NCBI GenBank assembly: GCA_947492995.1
Contig: CANLOU010000001.1
Location: 1,187,001-1,251,000 of the forward strand
DNA from: an uncultured Litoreibacter sp.
Lineage (GTDB): Bacteria; Pseudomonadota; Alphaproteobacteria; Rhodobacterales; Rhodobacteraceae
Direction of reading: 5' to 3'
Length of the DNA stretch: 64,000 nucleotides
Below, one piece after another: positions 45,767 through 56,582 of this stretch. Each line of letters opens with the position of its first letter. The first letter of the stretch is position 1. Made by a program: the position numbers and the translations under genes. The notes below the pieces were generated by a model. It was not told where the DNA came from. It did no database searches and saw nothing but the letters and a program-made list of their open reading frames with translations.

Positions 45767-46188
45767 CAATGGGATATAGGCGCTCGGGTCAGGCAGCACA
45801 ACATAAGGCCGGTTTCTTCGTGGCGGCGCGTGCCGGTCTGGTGAAACCCGTGTTTGGCGTAGAAGGCGCGGGCGGTTGGGTTGGCCTCGAACGCCTCCAG
45901 GGTTTGCGCGTTTTGGCTGTCCAGCAAAGCGCCGCCAATGCCCATCCGCTGCTCGAACGGGTGGACAAACAAGGCGGCGACCTCCGTGCCCAGCATCGAA
46001 ATGAAGCCTTGGATCTGGCCGTTTTCCGCAACGGTCGTCCGCACCTTGGGCAGATAGGTGTCGCGGATATTGATGCGCTCGGACGCGATAAACTCCTCTG
46101 GCAGCAGGGGCGCGCCGGAACGAATAGCGGCCTCCCAACAGGTCAGGAGGCCGCCAAGATCGGTGTCGCTGTAGGGGCGCAGGATCAG
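45766..46188 (-). CDS. GNAT-family N-acetyltransferase
   Basis: The frame has a GNAT core: [20 protein letters not shown] near the start, [20 protein letters not shown] (the acetyl-CoA-binding region) and [15 protein letters not shown] near the end. No ATG, GTG or TTG lies in frame near the beginning of the domain. The best start is the CTG at 46188, which overlaps the dapA stop (CTGA), giving 140 residues; this implies coupling to dapA. The substrate is unknown. The gene continues into smpB with a 1-bp overlap. Confidence 0.8.
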   Translation of the reverse strand: MILRPYSDTDLGGLLTCWEAAIRSGAPLLPEEFIASERINIRDTYLPKVRTTVAENGQIQGFISMLGTEVAALFVHPFEQRMGIGGALLDSQNAQTLEAFEANPTARAFYAKHGFHQTGTRRHEETGLMLCCLTRAPISH

Positions 46189-47057
46189 CTGATTAGCCCC
46201 AGCCCGCGCATGGCGGCGGCGATTTTCGCCTTGGTGCTGTCTTCCAGCCCCACATGTGGCAGGCGCACGTCTTCGCTGCAGTGGCCCAGCAGGGACACGC
46301 CGTATTTCGCGCCGATCAGGCCCGGCTCGGTGAAGATGGCCTCGTGCAGTGGCATCAGCTTGTCTTGGTAACCGAGCGCCTTGGGGTAGTCGCCCGCCGC
46401 CAACGCGTTCTGGAATTCGGCGCAAAGCTTCGGGGCCACATTGGCCGTGACCGAGATGCAGCCGACGCCGCCATGGGCGAAGAACCCCAATGCAGACGCG
46501 TCCTCTGCCGACATCTGGCAGAAATCTTCCCCGCACAGCTCGCGCTGTTTGGACACCCGCGCCATGTCGGCGGTGCTGTCTTTTACGCCGACAATCATCG
46601 GGTGCTTGGCCAGCTCGCCCATCGTCTCCGGCGTCATGTCGATGACCGACCGGCCGGGGATGTTATAGATGAAGATGGGCAGCCCGATGTCGGCGGCCGC
46701 CATGTAATGCGCGACCAATCCGCGCTGCGTGGGCTTGTTGTAATATGGTGTGACCACCAAGGCGGCGTCGGCGCCGACCTTTTTGGCATGTTCCACCAGC
46801 CGCACGGTTTCCGCCGTGTTGTTGGACCCCGCACCGGCGATGACCGGGAACCGGCCCGCCACGGTTTTGACCACGGTTTCAACCACCGCGTCATGCTCAT
46901 CATGCGTCAGGGTAGGGCTTTCGCCGGTTGTGCCCATCGGCACCAGCCCGTGGCTGCCCTCCTTGATATGCCATTCGACCAAGTGTTTGAGCGCGTCAAA
47001 ATCCACTGCGCCGTTTGCGAACGGCGTAATCAGCGCGGGCATAGATCCCTTAAACAT
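46185..47057 (-). CDS. dapA: 4-Hydroxy-tetrahydrodipicolinate synthase
   Basis: DapA condenses pyruvate with aspartate semialdehyde in lysine and diaminopimelate synthesis. The ATG at 47057 with AAGGAG before it gives 290 residues, the usual length. Motifs are [58 protein letters not shown] with the catalytic Tyr, and the Schiff-base lysine in [15 protein letters not shown]. It is divergent from the transglycosylase gene and precedes a GNAT gene and smpB. Confidence 0.96.
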   Translation of the reverse strand: MFKGSMPALITPFANGAVDFDALKHLVEWHIKEGSHGLVPMGTTGESPTLTHDEHDAVVETVVKTVAGRFPVIAGAGSNNTAETVRLVEHAKKVGADAALVVTPYYNKPTQRGLVAHYMAAADIGLPIFIYNIPGRSVIDMTPETMGELAKHPMIVGVKDSTADMARVSKQRELCGEDFCQMSAEDASALGFFAHGGVGCISVTANVAPKLCAEFQNALAAGDYPKALGYQDKLMPLHEAIFTEPGLIGAKYGVSLLGHCSEDVRLPHVGLEDSTKAKIAAAMRGLGLIS

Positions 47058-47198
47058 GACACGTACTCCTTGGTTTCTAGTGACGAGGGCTGCGATAGCC
47101 TCGGCGGAACCTAGCCGCAAGCATCTTTGTTGCCAAGTTTGTGTGTTTGCTGCCCCGCAATCGGGCGCTAAGTTGCGACGTTCTAGGCGGTAGTCGCG

Positions 47199-49142
47199 TT
47201 GGTGGAGGGGCCCTTGCTCCGGTTTGTTAAGATATTGATGTGTGTGCTGGCGGCAACTGCGCCGGCACGTGCGCAAGATGCGGGTGATCTGGTGCAGGCT
47301 TTGTCCGCTGGCGGGCAGGGCGACTGGGCGCGGGTTGATGCCATGCGCCCGCGCATCACCGACCGTGTCTCGCGTGATCTGGTCGACTGGGTGCGGCTGC
47401 GTGGGCGGCAGGGCAGCTTTGGCGATTGCATCGACTTTCTGGACCGCAACGCCGACTGGCCCGGGCTGAAACTGCTGCGGCTGCGCTGCGAATACGGCAT
47501 CCCGCGCGGGATCAACCCGACGCAAGTGATTGACTACTTTTCCAAACAGGAACCCCAAACCGGCACCGGCAGCCTGCGCTATGCGGAGGCATTGATTGCC
47601 AAGGGGCGCGGCGTCGAGGCCGCAGCCGAATTGAAACGCGGCTGGCTGACGTTTAACCTTTCAGGTGCAGAACACGCAGCCTTTGTCGAACGCAACGGCA
47701 AGACCATCGCAGACCTGCACGAGGCGCGGATGGACATGCTGCTGTGGCGCGACAGCGACGTGGCGATTGAGCGGATGATGCCGCTGATCTCGGACGATTA
47801 CCGCAAGCTGGCCAAGGCCCGCGTGGCCCTGCGCAGCCAGTTGGGCGGGGTGGACAACCTTATCAAAGCGGTGCCCGAGGCGCTGCAGGACGACGCGGGC
47901 CTCGCCTTCGAGCGCTTCTTGTGGCGGCACCGCAAGGGCCGCGACGATGCGGTCGACATCATCCTGGAACGCTCCATTTCCTCGGCGGCGTTGGGCCAGC
48001 CTGAAACGTGGTCGCGGCGTCGCCGCGCGCTTGCCCGCGATCTGCTGCGCGCAGGCAAAGCCGCGCAGGCCTACAGCGTTGCCTCGTCGCACTACCTGAC
48101 CGAAGGCTCGGCCTTCGCTGATCTGGAATGGCTGTCAGGCTATATCGCCATGCGCTTCCTCGATGCGCCCGAACAAGCCATTGAGCATTTCAGAGCCTTT
48201 GAAGGCGCCGTCGAAACCCCCATTTCGCTGGGCCGCGCGGGCTATTGGATGGGCCGCGCCTACGAGGCCGCTGATAACGCCATCGCGGCCCAAGTCGCCT
48301 ATGAGTTCGGGGCGAATTACCAGTCTTCGTTCTATGGCCAGCTGGCCGCCGAAAAGGCCAATGTCCCCGCGCCCGAGACCATGACCGGCTTGGAAACCTT
48401 CCCCGATTGGCGCGGCGCGTCCTTCACCTCGTCGTCGGTTTTCAAAGCCGCAATGCTGCTGCAAGAGGCCGGATTACGCGACCTGTCGGAACGGTTTTTC
48501 GTGCATCTGTCCGAACAGCGCCCCCGCGTCGAGAAAGGCCAGCTGGGCGCCTTGGCGCTGGAGCTGGACGAGCCCCATATCGCGCTGATGCTGGCCAAAC
48601 AGGCCGCCCGCGAGGGGCTGGAGATGTACCAGACCTATTTCCCCATCGCCACACCCGCAGGCATGGACCTGCCGGTGCCGGAAGAATTTGCGCTGTCCAT
48701 TGCGCGGCGCGAAAGCGAGTTTGACCCCGTTGTCGTCAGCCCCGTCGGCGCGCGCGGGTTGATGCAGTTGATGCCGGGAACGGCCAAGCAGGTGGCAGGC
48801 GAAATCGGCGAGGCCTACGAGCTTGGAAAGCTCCGCACCGACCCCGAATATAACGCCCGCCTCGGCTCCGCCTATCTGGCAGGGCTCGCCAAACGCTACG
48901 ACAACAACCCCGTGCTGATGTCCATCGGCTACAACGCAGGCCCGTCCCGCGCGGACCGCTGGCAAAAGGCCTATGGCAACCCGCGCAATGAAAATATCGA
49001 CATCGTCGATTGGATCGAGGGCCTGCCATTCAACGAGACCCGCAACTACGTCATGCGCGTGACAGAATCGTTCCTGCCCTACCGCGCGCGGCTCACAGGC
49101 AAGGTGCCGGAGGTCAATCTGACGGCCGATCTGCGGCGCTGA
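47199..49142 (+). CDS. Soluble lytic murein transglycosylase
   Basis: It cleaves peptidoglycan glycan strands to 1,6-anhydro products in the periplasm. The product is ~647 residues. It starts with a signal peptide ([20 protein letters not shown]; the exact start among TTG 47199, GTG 47202 and a later TTG is uncertain), then a long helical superhelix to ~480. The catalytic domain follows, with the catalytic glutamate at ~505 ([28 protein letters not shown]) and [20 protein letters not shown]. This is the Slt70-type layout. It is divergent from dapA and convergent with the DMT transporter, overlapping it by 29 bp. Confidence 0.92.
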   Translation: MVEGPLLRFVKILMCVLAATAPARAQDAGDLVQALSAGGQGDWARVDAMRPRITDRVSRDLVDWVRLRGRQGSFGDCIDFLDRNADWPGLKLLRLRCEYGIPRGINPTQVIDYFSKQEPQTGTGSLRYAEALIAKGRGVEAAAELKRGWLTFNLSGAEHAAFVERNGKTIADLHEARMDMLLWRDSDVAIERMMPLISDDYRKLAKARVALRSQLGGVDNLIKAVPEALQDDAGLAFERFLWRHRKGRDDAVDIILERSISSAALGQPETWSRRRRALARDLLRAGKAAQAYSVASSHYLTEGSAFADLEWLSGYIAMRFLDAPEQAIEHFRAFEGAVETPISLGRAGYWMGRAYEAADNAIAAQVAYEFGANYQSSFYGQLAAEKANVPAPETMTGLETFPDWRGASFTSSSVFKAAMLLQEAGLRDLSERFFVHLSEQRPRVEKGQLGALALELDEPHIALMLAKQAAREGLEMYQTYFPIATPAGMDLPVPEEFALSIARRESEFDPVVVSPVGARGLMQLMPGTAKQVAGEIGEAYELGKLRTDPEYNARLGSAYLAGLAKRYDNNPVLMSIGYNAGPSRADRWQKAYGNPRNENIDIVDWIEGLPFNETRNYVMRVTESFLPYRARLTGKVPEVNLTADLRR

Positions 49143-49992
49143 CCTGCGCCCGCCACAGGGTGAACAGCCCCGCCGCGATGACCAGCGCGGCCCCCGTGGC
49201 GATGTTCCATTCGATCACCTCGCCAAAGACAAACACCCCGATGAAGGACGCGAAGACCAGCTGCAAATAGGCGAAGGGCTGCACGGCAGACGCCTCTGCC
49301 AGCTCGTAGACGCGGATCAGCAGGTAATGCCCCGTCGCCCCCGTGACGCACAGCACCGCCATCCAGCCCCAGTCGAGCGGGGTCATGTTCTCCCAAAACC
49401 AGACGCCCACAATGGTCATGCCCACGCAGCCCATCGTGCCGGTCCAGAAAAAGGACGTCTCGGCCCGGTCCAGCCGCGCGGCGTAGCGCGTCAGCAGCGA
49501 ATAGAGCGCAAACATCAGCGAGGACAGCACCGCGATCAGCGCGTAGGGGCTGAACACGCCCATCCCGGGCTGCAGCATAATCAGGACGCCCACCCCGCCG
49601 ATGCCGATGGCGATCCAGCGATAGGGGCCGACTTTCTCCCCCAGAATGGGGCCGGATAAAGCCGCCACCATCAGCGGGTAGCTGGCAAAAATGGCAAGGC
49701 TTTCGATCAGCCCCAGCAGGGTGAAGGCCAGCACCATCACGCAGACCTCAGCCGCCAGCAGCAGGCCCCGGAAGGACTGCAAAACGGGCTGTTTGGTCCG
49801 CGCCGCATTGGCGATGGACCCCGCCCGTTTGGCGCTGACGGTCAGCACGAACGCCGCGAAGAACCAGTAGCGTACCATCACCACCATGATGACGTTGTAT
49901 TCGCCCGCCAAGTGGCGGGAGATACCGTCCTGCATCGCAAAGATGAACATCGTCAGCATCATCAGCCAGATGCCGCGCTTGGTGTCGGTCAT
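49114..49992 (-). CDS. DMT-superfamily (EamA) transporter
   Basis: An inner-membrane permease with ten hydrophobic segments in 292 residues and two EamA repeats (entry MTDTKRGIWLMMLTMFIFAM; second repeat from about residue 150). The substrate is unknown. The ATG at 49992 overlaps the mnmD stop, so the two are coupled on the minus strand. Its 3' end overlaps the transglycosylase gene. Confidence 0.88.
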   Translation of the reverse strand: MTDTKRGIWLMMLTMFIFAMQDGISRHLAGEYNVIMVVMVRYWFFAAFVLTVSAKRAGSIANAARTKQPVLQSFRGLLLAAEVCVMVLAFTLLGLIESLAIFASYPLMVAALSGPILGEKVGPYRWIAIGIGGVGVLIMLQPGMGVFSPYALIAVLSSLMFALYSLLTRYAARLDRAETSFFWTGTMGCVGMTIVGVWFWENMTPLDWGWMAVLCVTGATGHYLLIRVYELAEASAVQPFAYLQLVFASFIGVFVFGEVIEWNIATGAALVIAAGLFTLWRAQVSAADRPSD

Positions 49993-50660
49993 GGCTTCGC
50001 TCCGACGCTCATATGCCGTTTGCGGCCAAAGCCGGGGATGCGGTCCACGTTGAACCCCGCCGCCTCCAAGCTGCGGCGCACGTGGCCTGCGGCGGTGTAG
50101 GTGGCAAATGTGCCGCCGGTTTTGGTTTGCCGGCCAACCTCGGCCAGCAGGTCCGCCCCCCACAGTTCGGGGTTCTTGGCGGGGGAAAACCCGTCCAGAA
50201 ACCACGCATCTGCGGGGGCGTTCATCGCGGCCACCGTCTGCCGCGCGTCGCCCATGACGATCTCGGCCAGCAGCGTGTCCGTCTCCAAAACGAAGGAAGA
50301 TTGCGACCACGCGCCCAGCAACGGCTCCGCCAACGCGGCCAAGGAGGGGAAGGCTTTCAAGGCGGTCGCCGCCTCGGTGCGGTCCATGGGGAAGGCCTCA
50401 AAGCTGGTGAAATGCAGCCGGCCTACGGTGCCGATGTCCAAAAAGCTTTGCCACGCGGTCAGCAGGTTCAGCCCCGTGCCGAAGCCAAGTTCGGCCACGT
50501 GAAACCCGTCCTCAAACCGCGCGGGCAGGCCGTTGCCCGCCAGAAACACATGCCGGGTTTCGGCCAACCCGTCGTCCACGCTGAAATAGGGGTCGTCAAA
50601 CCGGGTCGACACCGGCACGCCGCCGTCCCGCCATTCTAGCTCTGCCCGCTGGTCGTTCAT
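49989..50660 (-). CDS. mnmD: tRNA (mnm5s2U34) methyltransferase MnmD
   Basis: The SAM-dependent enzyme adds the last methyl of 5-methylaminomethyl-2-thiouridine at tRNA wobble positions. The 223-residue product matches the stand-alone form of the MnmC methyltransferase domain (DUF752): RFDDPYFSVDDGLAETRHVF, HVAELGFGTGLNLLTAWQSF and DAWFLDGFSPAKNPELWGAD. I chose the ATG at 50660; one 21 bp upstream is possible. It is divergent from an FAD oxidoreductase gene (50711) resembling the other MnmC domain. Confidence 0.93.
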   Translation of the reverse strand: MNDQRAELEWRDGGVPVSTRFDDPYFSVDDGLAETRHVFLAGNGLPARFEDGFHVAELGFGTGLNLLTAWQSFLDIGTVGRLHFTSFEAFPMDRTEAATALKAFPSLAALAEPLLGAWSQSSFVLETDTLLAEIVMGDARQTVAAMNAPADAWFLDGFSPAKNPELWGADLLAEVGRQTKTGGTFATYTAAGHVRRSLEAAGFNVDRIPGFGRKRHMSVGAKP

Positions 50661-50710
50661 GCGCGTTTGCCCTAGGTTCAACGCGCCGACAATGATGAAG
50701 GAGACGCCCC

Positions 50711-51742
50711 TTGTCCACGCAAGAAATTACCGTCTTGGGCGGCGGCGTGTTCGGCCTGTCGGTGGCTTGGGCCTGCCTGCAACGCGGGGCGAAAGTGCGG
50801 GTGATCGAGCGCCGCGCCATTGGCGCGGGTGCGTCAGGCGGCATCGTCGGCGCGCTGGCCCCGCACACGCCGGAAAACTGGAACGACAAGAAGCAATTCC
50901 AATTCGACAGCCTGATCCTGTCGCGCAACTGGTGGCCCGAGATCGAGGCGGCCTCCGGCCTCCCCTCCGGCTACCTGCGCACGGGCCGCACCCAACCCGT
51001 GATGGACGACAAAGGGCTGGAGCTGGCCCATCGCAGGGCCGATGGCGCGCAGACCCTTTGGCAGGGCAAAGCCACATGGCAGGTGACGCAAACCACGGAC
51101 ACCACTTGGCAGCCGCACAGTCCGACGGGCTGGCTGATCCACGACACGCTCAGCGCGCATATCCATCCGCGTCTGGCGGTGCGCTCGCTCGCCAAGGCCA
51201 TTGAGAACGAGGGTGGTGAGATCATCATCGGCGCGGCTCAACCGCGCGGCACCGTGGTCCATGCGACGGGCTACGAAGGTCTGGTGGACCTCTCCGCCAA
51301 GCTGGACCAGCCCTTCGGCAACGGGGTCAAGGGACAGGCGATCCTGCTGGACCATGACGCACAAGGCCAGCCGCAGCTTTTTGCCGACGCGCTGCACATC
51401 GTGCCCCATGCGGATGGCACCACCGCCATCGGATCGACCAGCGAGCGGGAATTCGACGCGCCGAACACCACCGACGCGCAGCTGGACGACGTGCATCAGC
51501 GGGCCCTCAAAGCTTTCCCGGTTTTGCAAAGCGCCAAGGTTCTCAGCCGCTGGGCCGGGGTCCGTCCCCGTGCCAAAAGCCGTGCGCCAATGCTGGGTCG
51601 CCACCCGCTTTACGACCGCGACTTCATCGCCAATGGCGGCTTCAAGATCGGCTTTGGCATGGCCCCCAAGGTGGGGCAGGTGATGGCCGACCTCATCCTC
51701 GATGGCCGCGACCAAATCCCGGACAGCTTCAAGCCGGAGACG

Positions 51743-51754
<12 letters not shown>
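50711..51754 (+). CDS. FAD-dependent oxidoreductase, MnmC oxidoreductase-domain-like
   Basis: A flavoprotein of the DAO family with an N-terminal dinucleotide motif (EITVLGGGVFGLSVAWACLQ). It also has RRAIGAGASGGIVGALAPHT and the C-terminal FANGG-like IANGGFKIGFGMAPK. The 347-residue length and this motif set fit the stand-alone version of the MnmC FAD domain that removes the carboxymethyl group from cmnm5U34. It is divergent from mnmD with 50 bp between the starts. Another DAO-type amino-acid oxidase role cannot be excluded. The start is a TTG. Confidence 0.78.
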
Positions 51755-53520
<1,766 letters not shown>

Positions 53521-53638
53521 GTCGGTGGTCCCTATCTGGTCGGTTGTTGGCAATGATAGGCCGCTGGCCAGCTTTGTCATTGCATTGTGGGCCAGAACGG
53601 CAAAAGAATATGCGGCAGGCAGAGGGGCGAGGCGCGAT

Positions 53639-55303
53639 ATGACACCACGGCATGGCGGGAAAATTTTGGCCGATCAGTTGGCCATCCAAGGGGTCAAACG
53701 TGTGTTCTCGGTCCCGGGCGAAAGCTTTTTGGCGGCCCTCGACGGGTTGTATGACAGCGGCATCCAGAATGTTGTGTGCCGTCAGGAAGGCGGCGCGGCC
53801 ATGATGGCCGAAGCCCACGGCAAGCTGACCGGCGCGCCGGGGGTGGTGTTTGTGACCCGTGGGCCCGGCGCCACCAACGCGTCCTCGGGCATTCACGTGG
53901 CCATGCAGGACTCGACGCCCATGGTGGTGTTCGTGGGCCAGATCGACATCGCGCATCGCGACCGCGAGGCGTTTCAAGAGGTCGACTACAAGCGCCTCTT
54001 TTCCCCGCTGGCCAAATGGGTGGCGGAGGTCGACACGACCGAACGATTGCCCGAATACATTGCCCGCGCGTTTCAAATGGCGCAGTCGGGCCGCCCCGGG
54101 CCGGTGGTGCTGGCGCTGCCCGAAAACATGTTGTCGGCGGTGGCCACCGTGCCCGACCGCCCCAAAGTGCGCGTTGCCACGCAAACCGCCACCAACCGCG
54201 ACGCCCATCTGATCGCCAAGGCGCTGTCCAAGGCGGAACGGCCCTTGGTTGTGGTCGGCGGCTCAGGCTGGTCGGCGCAGGCCCAACAGGATCTGCACCG
54301 CTTTGCCGCCGCCTGGGATGTGCCGGTCTCCGTGCCCTTCCGGCGGCAGGACTATATGGACAACCGGCATGACAATTATGCAGGCGACCTGAGCGTTGGC
54401 ATGAACCCTGCGCTGGCCAAACGGCTGGAGGACGCGGATTGCCTGCTGGTGCTTGGTGCCCGGCTTGGCGACATCATGACCAACGGCTATACCCTGCTGG
54501 ATCCGGCGGCGCATGGCACGCGGATTTTGCATGTCCATAACGACCCCGACGAGCCCGGCCATATCTACGCGCCGGATCTGGCGGTGGCCGCCGACAGCGC
54601 CAGCATGGTGGCGCAGCTGGCGTCGCTGACCGCGCCGCGCCAGCCCATCTGGACGGAGTGGCGCGCGCAAGCACGCGCTGCCTATTTGGCGTGGCAAACC
54701 CCCAAAGAAACCCCCGGCCCGGTCAAGATGGAGCAGATCGTAAAGGGCCTGTCGGCCACGCTTGACGACAACGCCATCCTGACCAACGGCGCTGGCAACT
54801 ACGCCGCGTTTTTGCACCGCTATTTTCAGTACAAAGCCATGCACACACAGCTGGCCCCCACCTCCGGCTCCATGGGCTACGGCTTCCCGGCGTCAATTGC
54901 CGCGAAGCTGGCGCATCCCGACCGCGAGGTGATTTGTTTTGCCGGCGACGGCTGCTTTCAGATGACATGCAACGAGATGTCCACCGCGGTTCAGCATGGG
55001 GCCGCGGTGATCGTGCTGGTCGTCAATAACGGCAAATACGGCACGATCCGCATGCATCAGGAAAAAACCTACCCTGCCCGCGTTTCCGGAACACAGATCG
55101 CCAACCCCGATTTCGCTGCCCTCGCCCGCAGCTATGGCGGCTGGGGCGCGACGGTCACCCGCACCAAAGATTTCGAGGCCGCCTTTGCCGAGGCCAAAGC
55201 CGCAGGCACTTTGGCAGTGATCGAGCTGCAATTGGACGACGAGGTCCTGTCCACCGCGCTGAGCGTCAGCGAAACCCGCGCTCTTGGTCAGCGCAGTCCG
55301 TAG
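53639..55303 (+). CDS. Thiamine-diphosphate-dependent enzyme, acetolactate-synthase-like
   Basis: The 554-residue product has the three-domain layout of the TPP decarboxylase/acetolactate synthase family. The N-terminal PYR domain has ADQLAIQGVKRVFSVPGESF and the catalytic glutamate in VVCRQEGGAAMMAEAHGKLT. A central FAD/DHS-like domain follows, and the C-terminal PP domain has ICFAGDGCFQMTCNEMSTAV with VVNNGKYGTI for ThDP and Mg binding. No regulatory subunit (ilvH) is adjacent, so a catabolic or non-biosynthetic role is likely. The true start is the ATG at 53639; a longer reading extends into the divergent flavin reductase gene. Confidence 0.85.
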   Translation: MTPRHGGKILADQLAIQGVKRVFSVPGESFLAALDGLYDSGIQNVVCRQEGGAAMMAEAHGKLTGAPGVVFVTRGPGATNASSGIHVAMQDSTPMVVFVGQIDIAHRDREAFQEVDYKRLFSPLAKWVAEVDTTERLPEYIARAFQMAQSGRPGPVVLALPENMLSAVATVPDRPKVRVATQTATNRDAHLIAKALSKAERPLVVVGGSGWSAQAQQDLHRFAAAWDVPVSVPFRRQDYMDNRHDNYAGDLSVGMNPALAKRLEDADCLLVLGARLGDIMTNGYTLLDPAAHGTRILHVHNDPDEPGHIYAPDLAVAADSASMVAQLASLTAPRQPIWTEWRAQARAAYLAWQTPKETPGPVKMEQIVKGLSATLDDNAILTNGAGNYAAFLHRYFQYKAMHTQLAPTSGSMGYGFPASIAAKLAHPDREVICFAGDGCFQMTCNEMSTAVQHGAAVIVLVVNNGKYGTIRMHQEKTYPARVSGTQIANPDFAALARSYGGWGATVTRTKDFEAAFAEAKAAGTLAVIELQLDDEVLSTALSVSETRALGQRSP

Positions 55304-55339
55304 TCAACATTTCATTAAGGTTAACGCGCCCGCGCAAAG

Positions 55340-55420
55340 GGTGAAGCCAGGTCCTTGGGGAGCAGTCAACGCCGCTCCCCAAGCAATCAAAGCAAGCCGA
55401 TTAGGGCTTATCGCTTCACC
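55340..55420. ncRNA. Candidate structured RNA: three-way junction
   Basis: Three nested helices can form. P1 is GGTGAAGC (55340-55347) with GCTTCACC (55413-55420). P2 is CTTGGGGAGC (55354-55363) with GCTCCCCAAG (55374-55383). P3 is AAGCC (55394-55398) with GGCTT (55405-55409). The strand cannot be chosen from the sequence, because perfect stems fold on both strands. No known family is recognised, and no tRNA or T-loop pattern is present. Transcription is not shown. Confidence 0.4.
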
Positions 55421-55476
55421 TTGGACGGCCATCGGGTCCTCACCCTGTACCGCATATAAGTGTTAGCGCGATTCTG

Positions 55477-55515
55477 GTTTCACTTTGGTTAAAATACCTC
55501 CGCCGGAGGCTCCCT
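55477..55515 (-). repeat. Dispersed palindrome-plus-tail repeat, minus orientation
   Basis: Read on the minus strand this is GCCTCCGGCGGAGGTATTTT followed by AACCAAAGTGAAA. It matches the element at 60784-60816 in both the GC palindrome (CCTCCGGCGGAGG) and the tail. It lies inside the 18-bp inverted-repeat element upstream of the cobO stop. Confidence 0.85.
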
Positions 55516-55550
55516 CATTTTCAACCAAAAGCGCCAGTTGACAGCTGCGT

Positions 55551-55576
55551 GCAGGTATTTTTGCCAAGATGAAACG
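55551..55576 (+). repeat. Dispersed tail repeat, plus orientation
   Basis: GCAGGTATTTTTGCCAAGAT followed by GAAAC matches the tail of the dispersed repeat but lacks the full GC palindrome. It is only ~35 bp from the minus-oriented copy at 55477-55515, so the two form a head-to-head pair. Confidence 0.8.
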
Positions 55577-55619
55577 CGAAAGCTGTTCTTAGTCAGGGCG
55601 CGTTAACCTTAATATGAGG

Positions 55620-56237
55620 TTAGTATTCGACACCGATCTGCGCCTTGATGCCAGACCGGAACGGATGCTTGATAAGCTCCATTTCGGTGACCAGATCAGC
55701 GAGGTCGATCAATTCCTCCTTGGCGTTGCGCCCTGTCAGCACAACATGCGTCATCTCCGGTTTTTCATCCCGCAAAAACGCCACCACGTCATTTACATCA
55801 ATATAGTCGTAGCGCAGCGCGATGTTGATTTCGTCGAGAAGCACCATTTTGTTGGCCGGGTCGCGGATGAGCTCCTTGGCTTTTTCCCACGCGGCGCTGG
55901 CCATCTCGATGTCGCGGGATTTGTCCTGCGTCTCCCATGTGAAGCCTTCGCCCATGGTGTGGAAGGCACATTTGTCTTGGAAGTGGCTCAGGATCAGGTC
56001 CCGCTCGCCTGTTGACATGCCGCCCTTGATGAACTGCACCACCGCGCATTGCATGTCATGGGCGATGCAGCGGAAAATCATCCCGAAGGCCGACGAGCTT
56101 TTGCCTTTGCCCTTGCCGGTATGCACGATCACCAGCCCCTTTTTGTCGGTTTTCGTGGCCATGATCTTGTCCCGCGCGGCCTTCTTTTTCGCCATTTTCA
56201 TCGCGTGGCGGTCGAGGTCTTCTGGTTTGTCGGTCAT
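55620..56237 (-). CDS. cobO: Corrinoid adenosyltransferase CobO
   Basis: It adenosylates cob(I)yrinic acid a,c-diamide with ATP in cobalamin synthesis. The 205-residue product has the N-terminal P-loop-like GKGKGKS at residues 41-47 (VIVHTGKGKGKSSSAFGMIF), the segment NKMVLLDEINIALRYDYIDV and MTHVVLTGRNAKEELIDLAD, all typical of CobO/BtuR. It is on the same strand as cobN and may be read through from the riboswitch operon, though an oppositely oriented lipoprotein gene lies between. Confidence 0.96.
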   Translation of the reverse strand: MTDKPEDLDRHAMKMAKKKAARDKIMATKTDKKGLVIVHTGKGKGKSSSAFGMIFRCIAHDMQCAVVQFIKGGMSTGERDLILSHFQDKCAFHTMGEGFTWETQDKSRDIEMASAAWEKAKELIRDPANKMVLLDEINIALRYDYIDVNDVVAFLRDEKPEMTHVVLTGRNAKEELIDLADLVTEMELIKHPFRSGIKAQIGVEY

Positions 56238-56294
56238 CTCAGGGCTCCTTCAAAGGGTAACGGTTCGTTAAGGGTGGGCGGCTAGGCTGACGGC

Positions 56295-56582
56295 ATGAAA
56301 CGGTTTGCCATACTTGTCGTTTTTCTGGGGGCCTGCAACACCCCGTCGGTGGATCAATGGGGCGGGCAAAGCAGCGCGCAATCGGTTGGCGCATTTACCT
56401 TCACCGTCCATCACCGCAGCGACCGTGCGGAGGCGTATCGCACCAACCTGGCGTGGCGCATGAACCGCGCCACTGTGTTCGAGGCCGCCGCCCGCGCGAT
56501 GGAGCAGGCCAGCGGCTGCAAGGCCGTGCGCGGCTCGCTGGCGGGGGATGTTGCGTTGATTAAGGCCGACCTCATTTGCTGA
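56295..56582 (+). CDS. Small predicted lipoprotein
   Basis: The 95-residue product has a lipoprotein signal with lipobox FLGAC, giving an acylated Cys14 (MKRFAILVVFLGACNTPSVD). The mature part is small, with no recognised domain but the segment NRATVFEAAARAMEQASGCK and a C-terminal Cys. It is convergent with the GNAT gene (11-bp overlap) and divergent from cobO, on the opposite strand to all cobalamin genes. I cannot assign a function. Confidence 0.6.
   Translation: MKRFAILVVFLGACNTPSVDQWGGQSSAQSVGAFTFTVHHRSDRAEAYRTNLAWRMNRATVFEAAARAMEQASGCKAVRGSLAGDVALIKADLIC

Larger units (their letters stand above)
55314..55613. repeat. Intergenic element bounded by perfect 18-bp inverted repeats
   Basis: ATTAAGGTTAACGCGCCC at 55314-55331 and GGGCGCGTTAACCTTAAT at 55596-55613 are exact reverse complements. 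They enclose almost the whole 316-bp gap between the TPP enzyme gene and cobO. Inside lie a foldable three-way junction (55340-55420) and two oppositely oriented copies of the dispersed tail repeat (55477-55515 and 55551-55576). No target-site duplication flanks the ends. It could be a non-autonomous mobile element or a paired-terminator structure. Confidence 0.85.

Noticed and set aside
55284-55466. 60-codon plus-strand ORF in the inverted-repeat element upstream of cobO
   Set aside because: It runs through the stems of the candidate RNA and one of the 18-bp repeats, and no family or ribosome-binding site supports it. The RNA/repeat explanation fits better.
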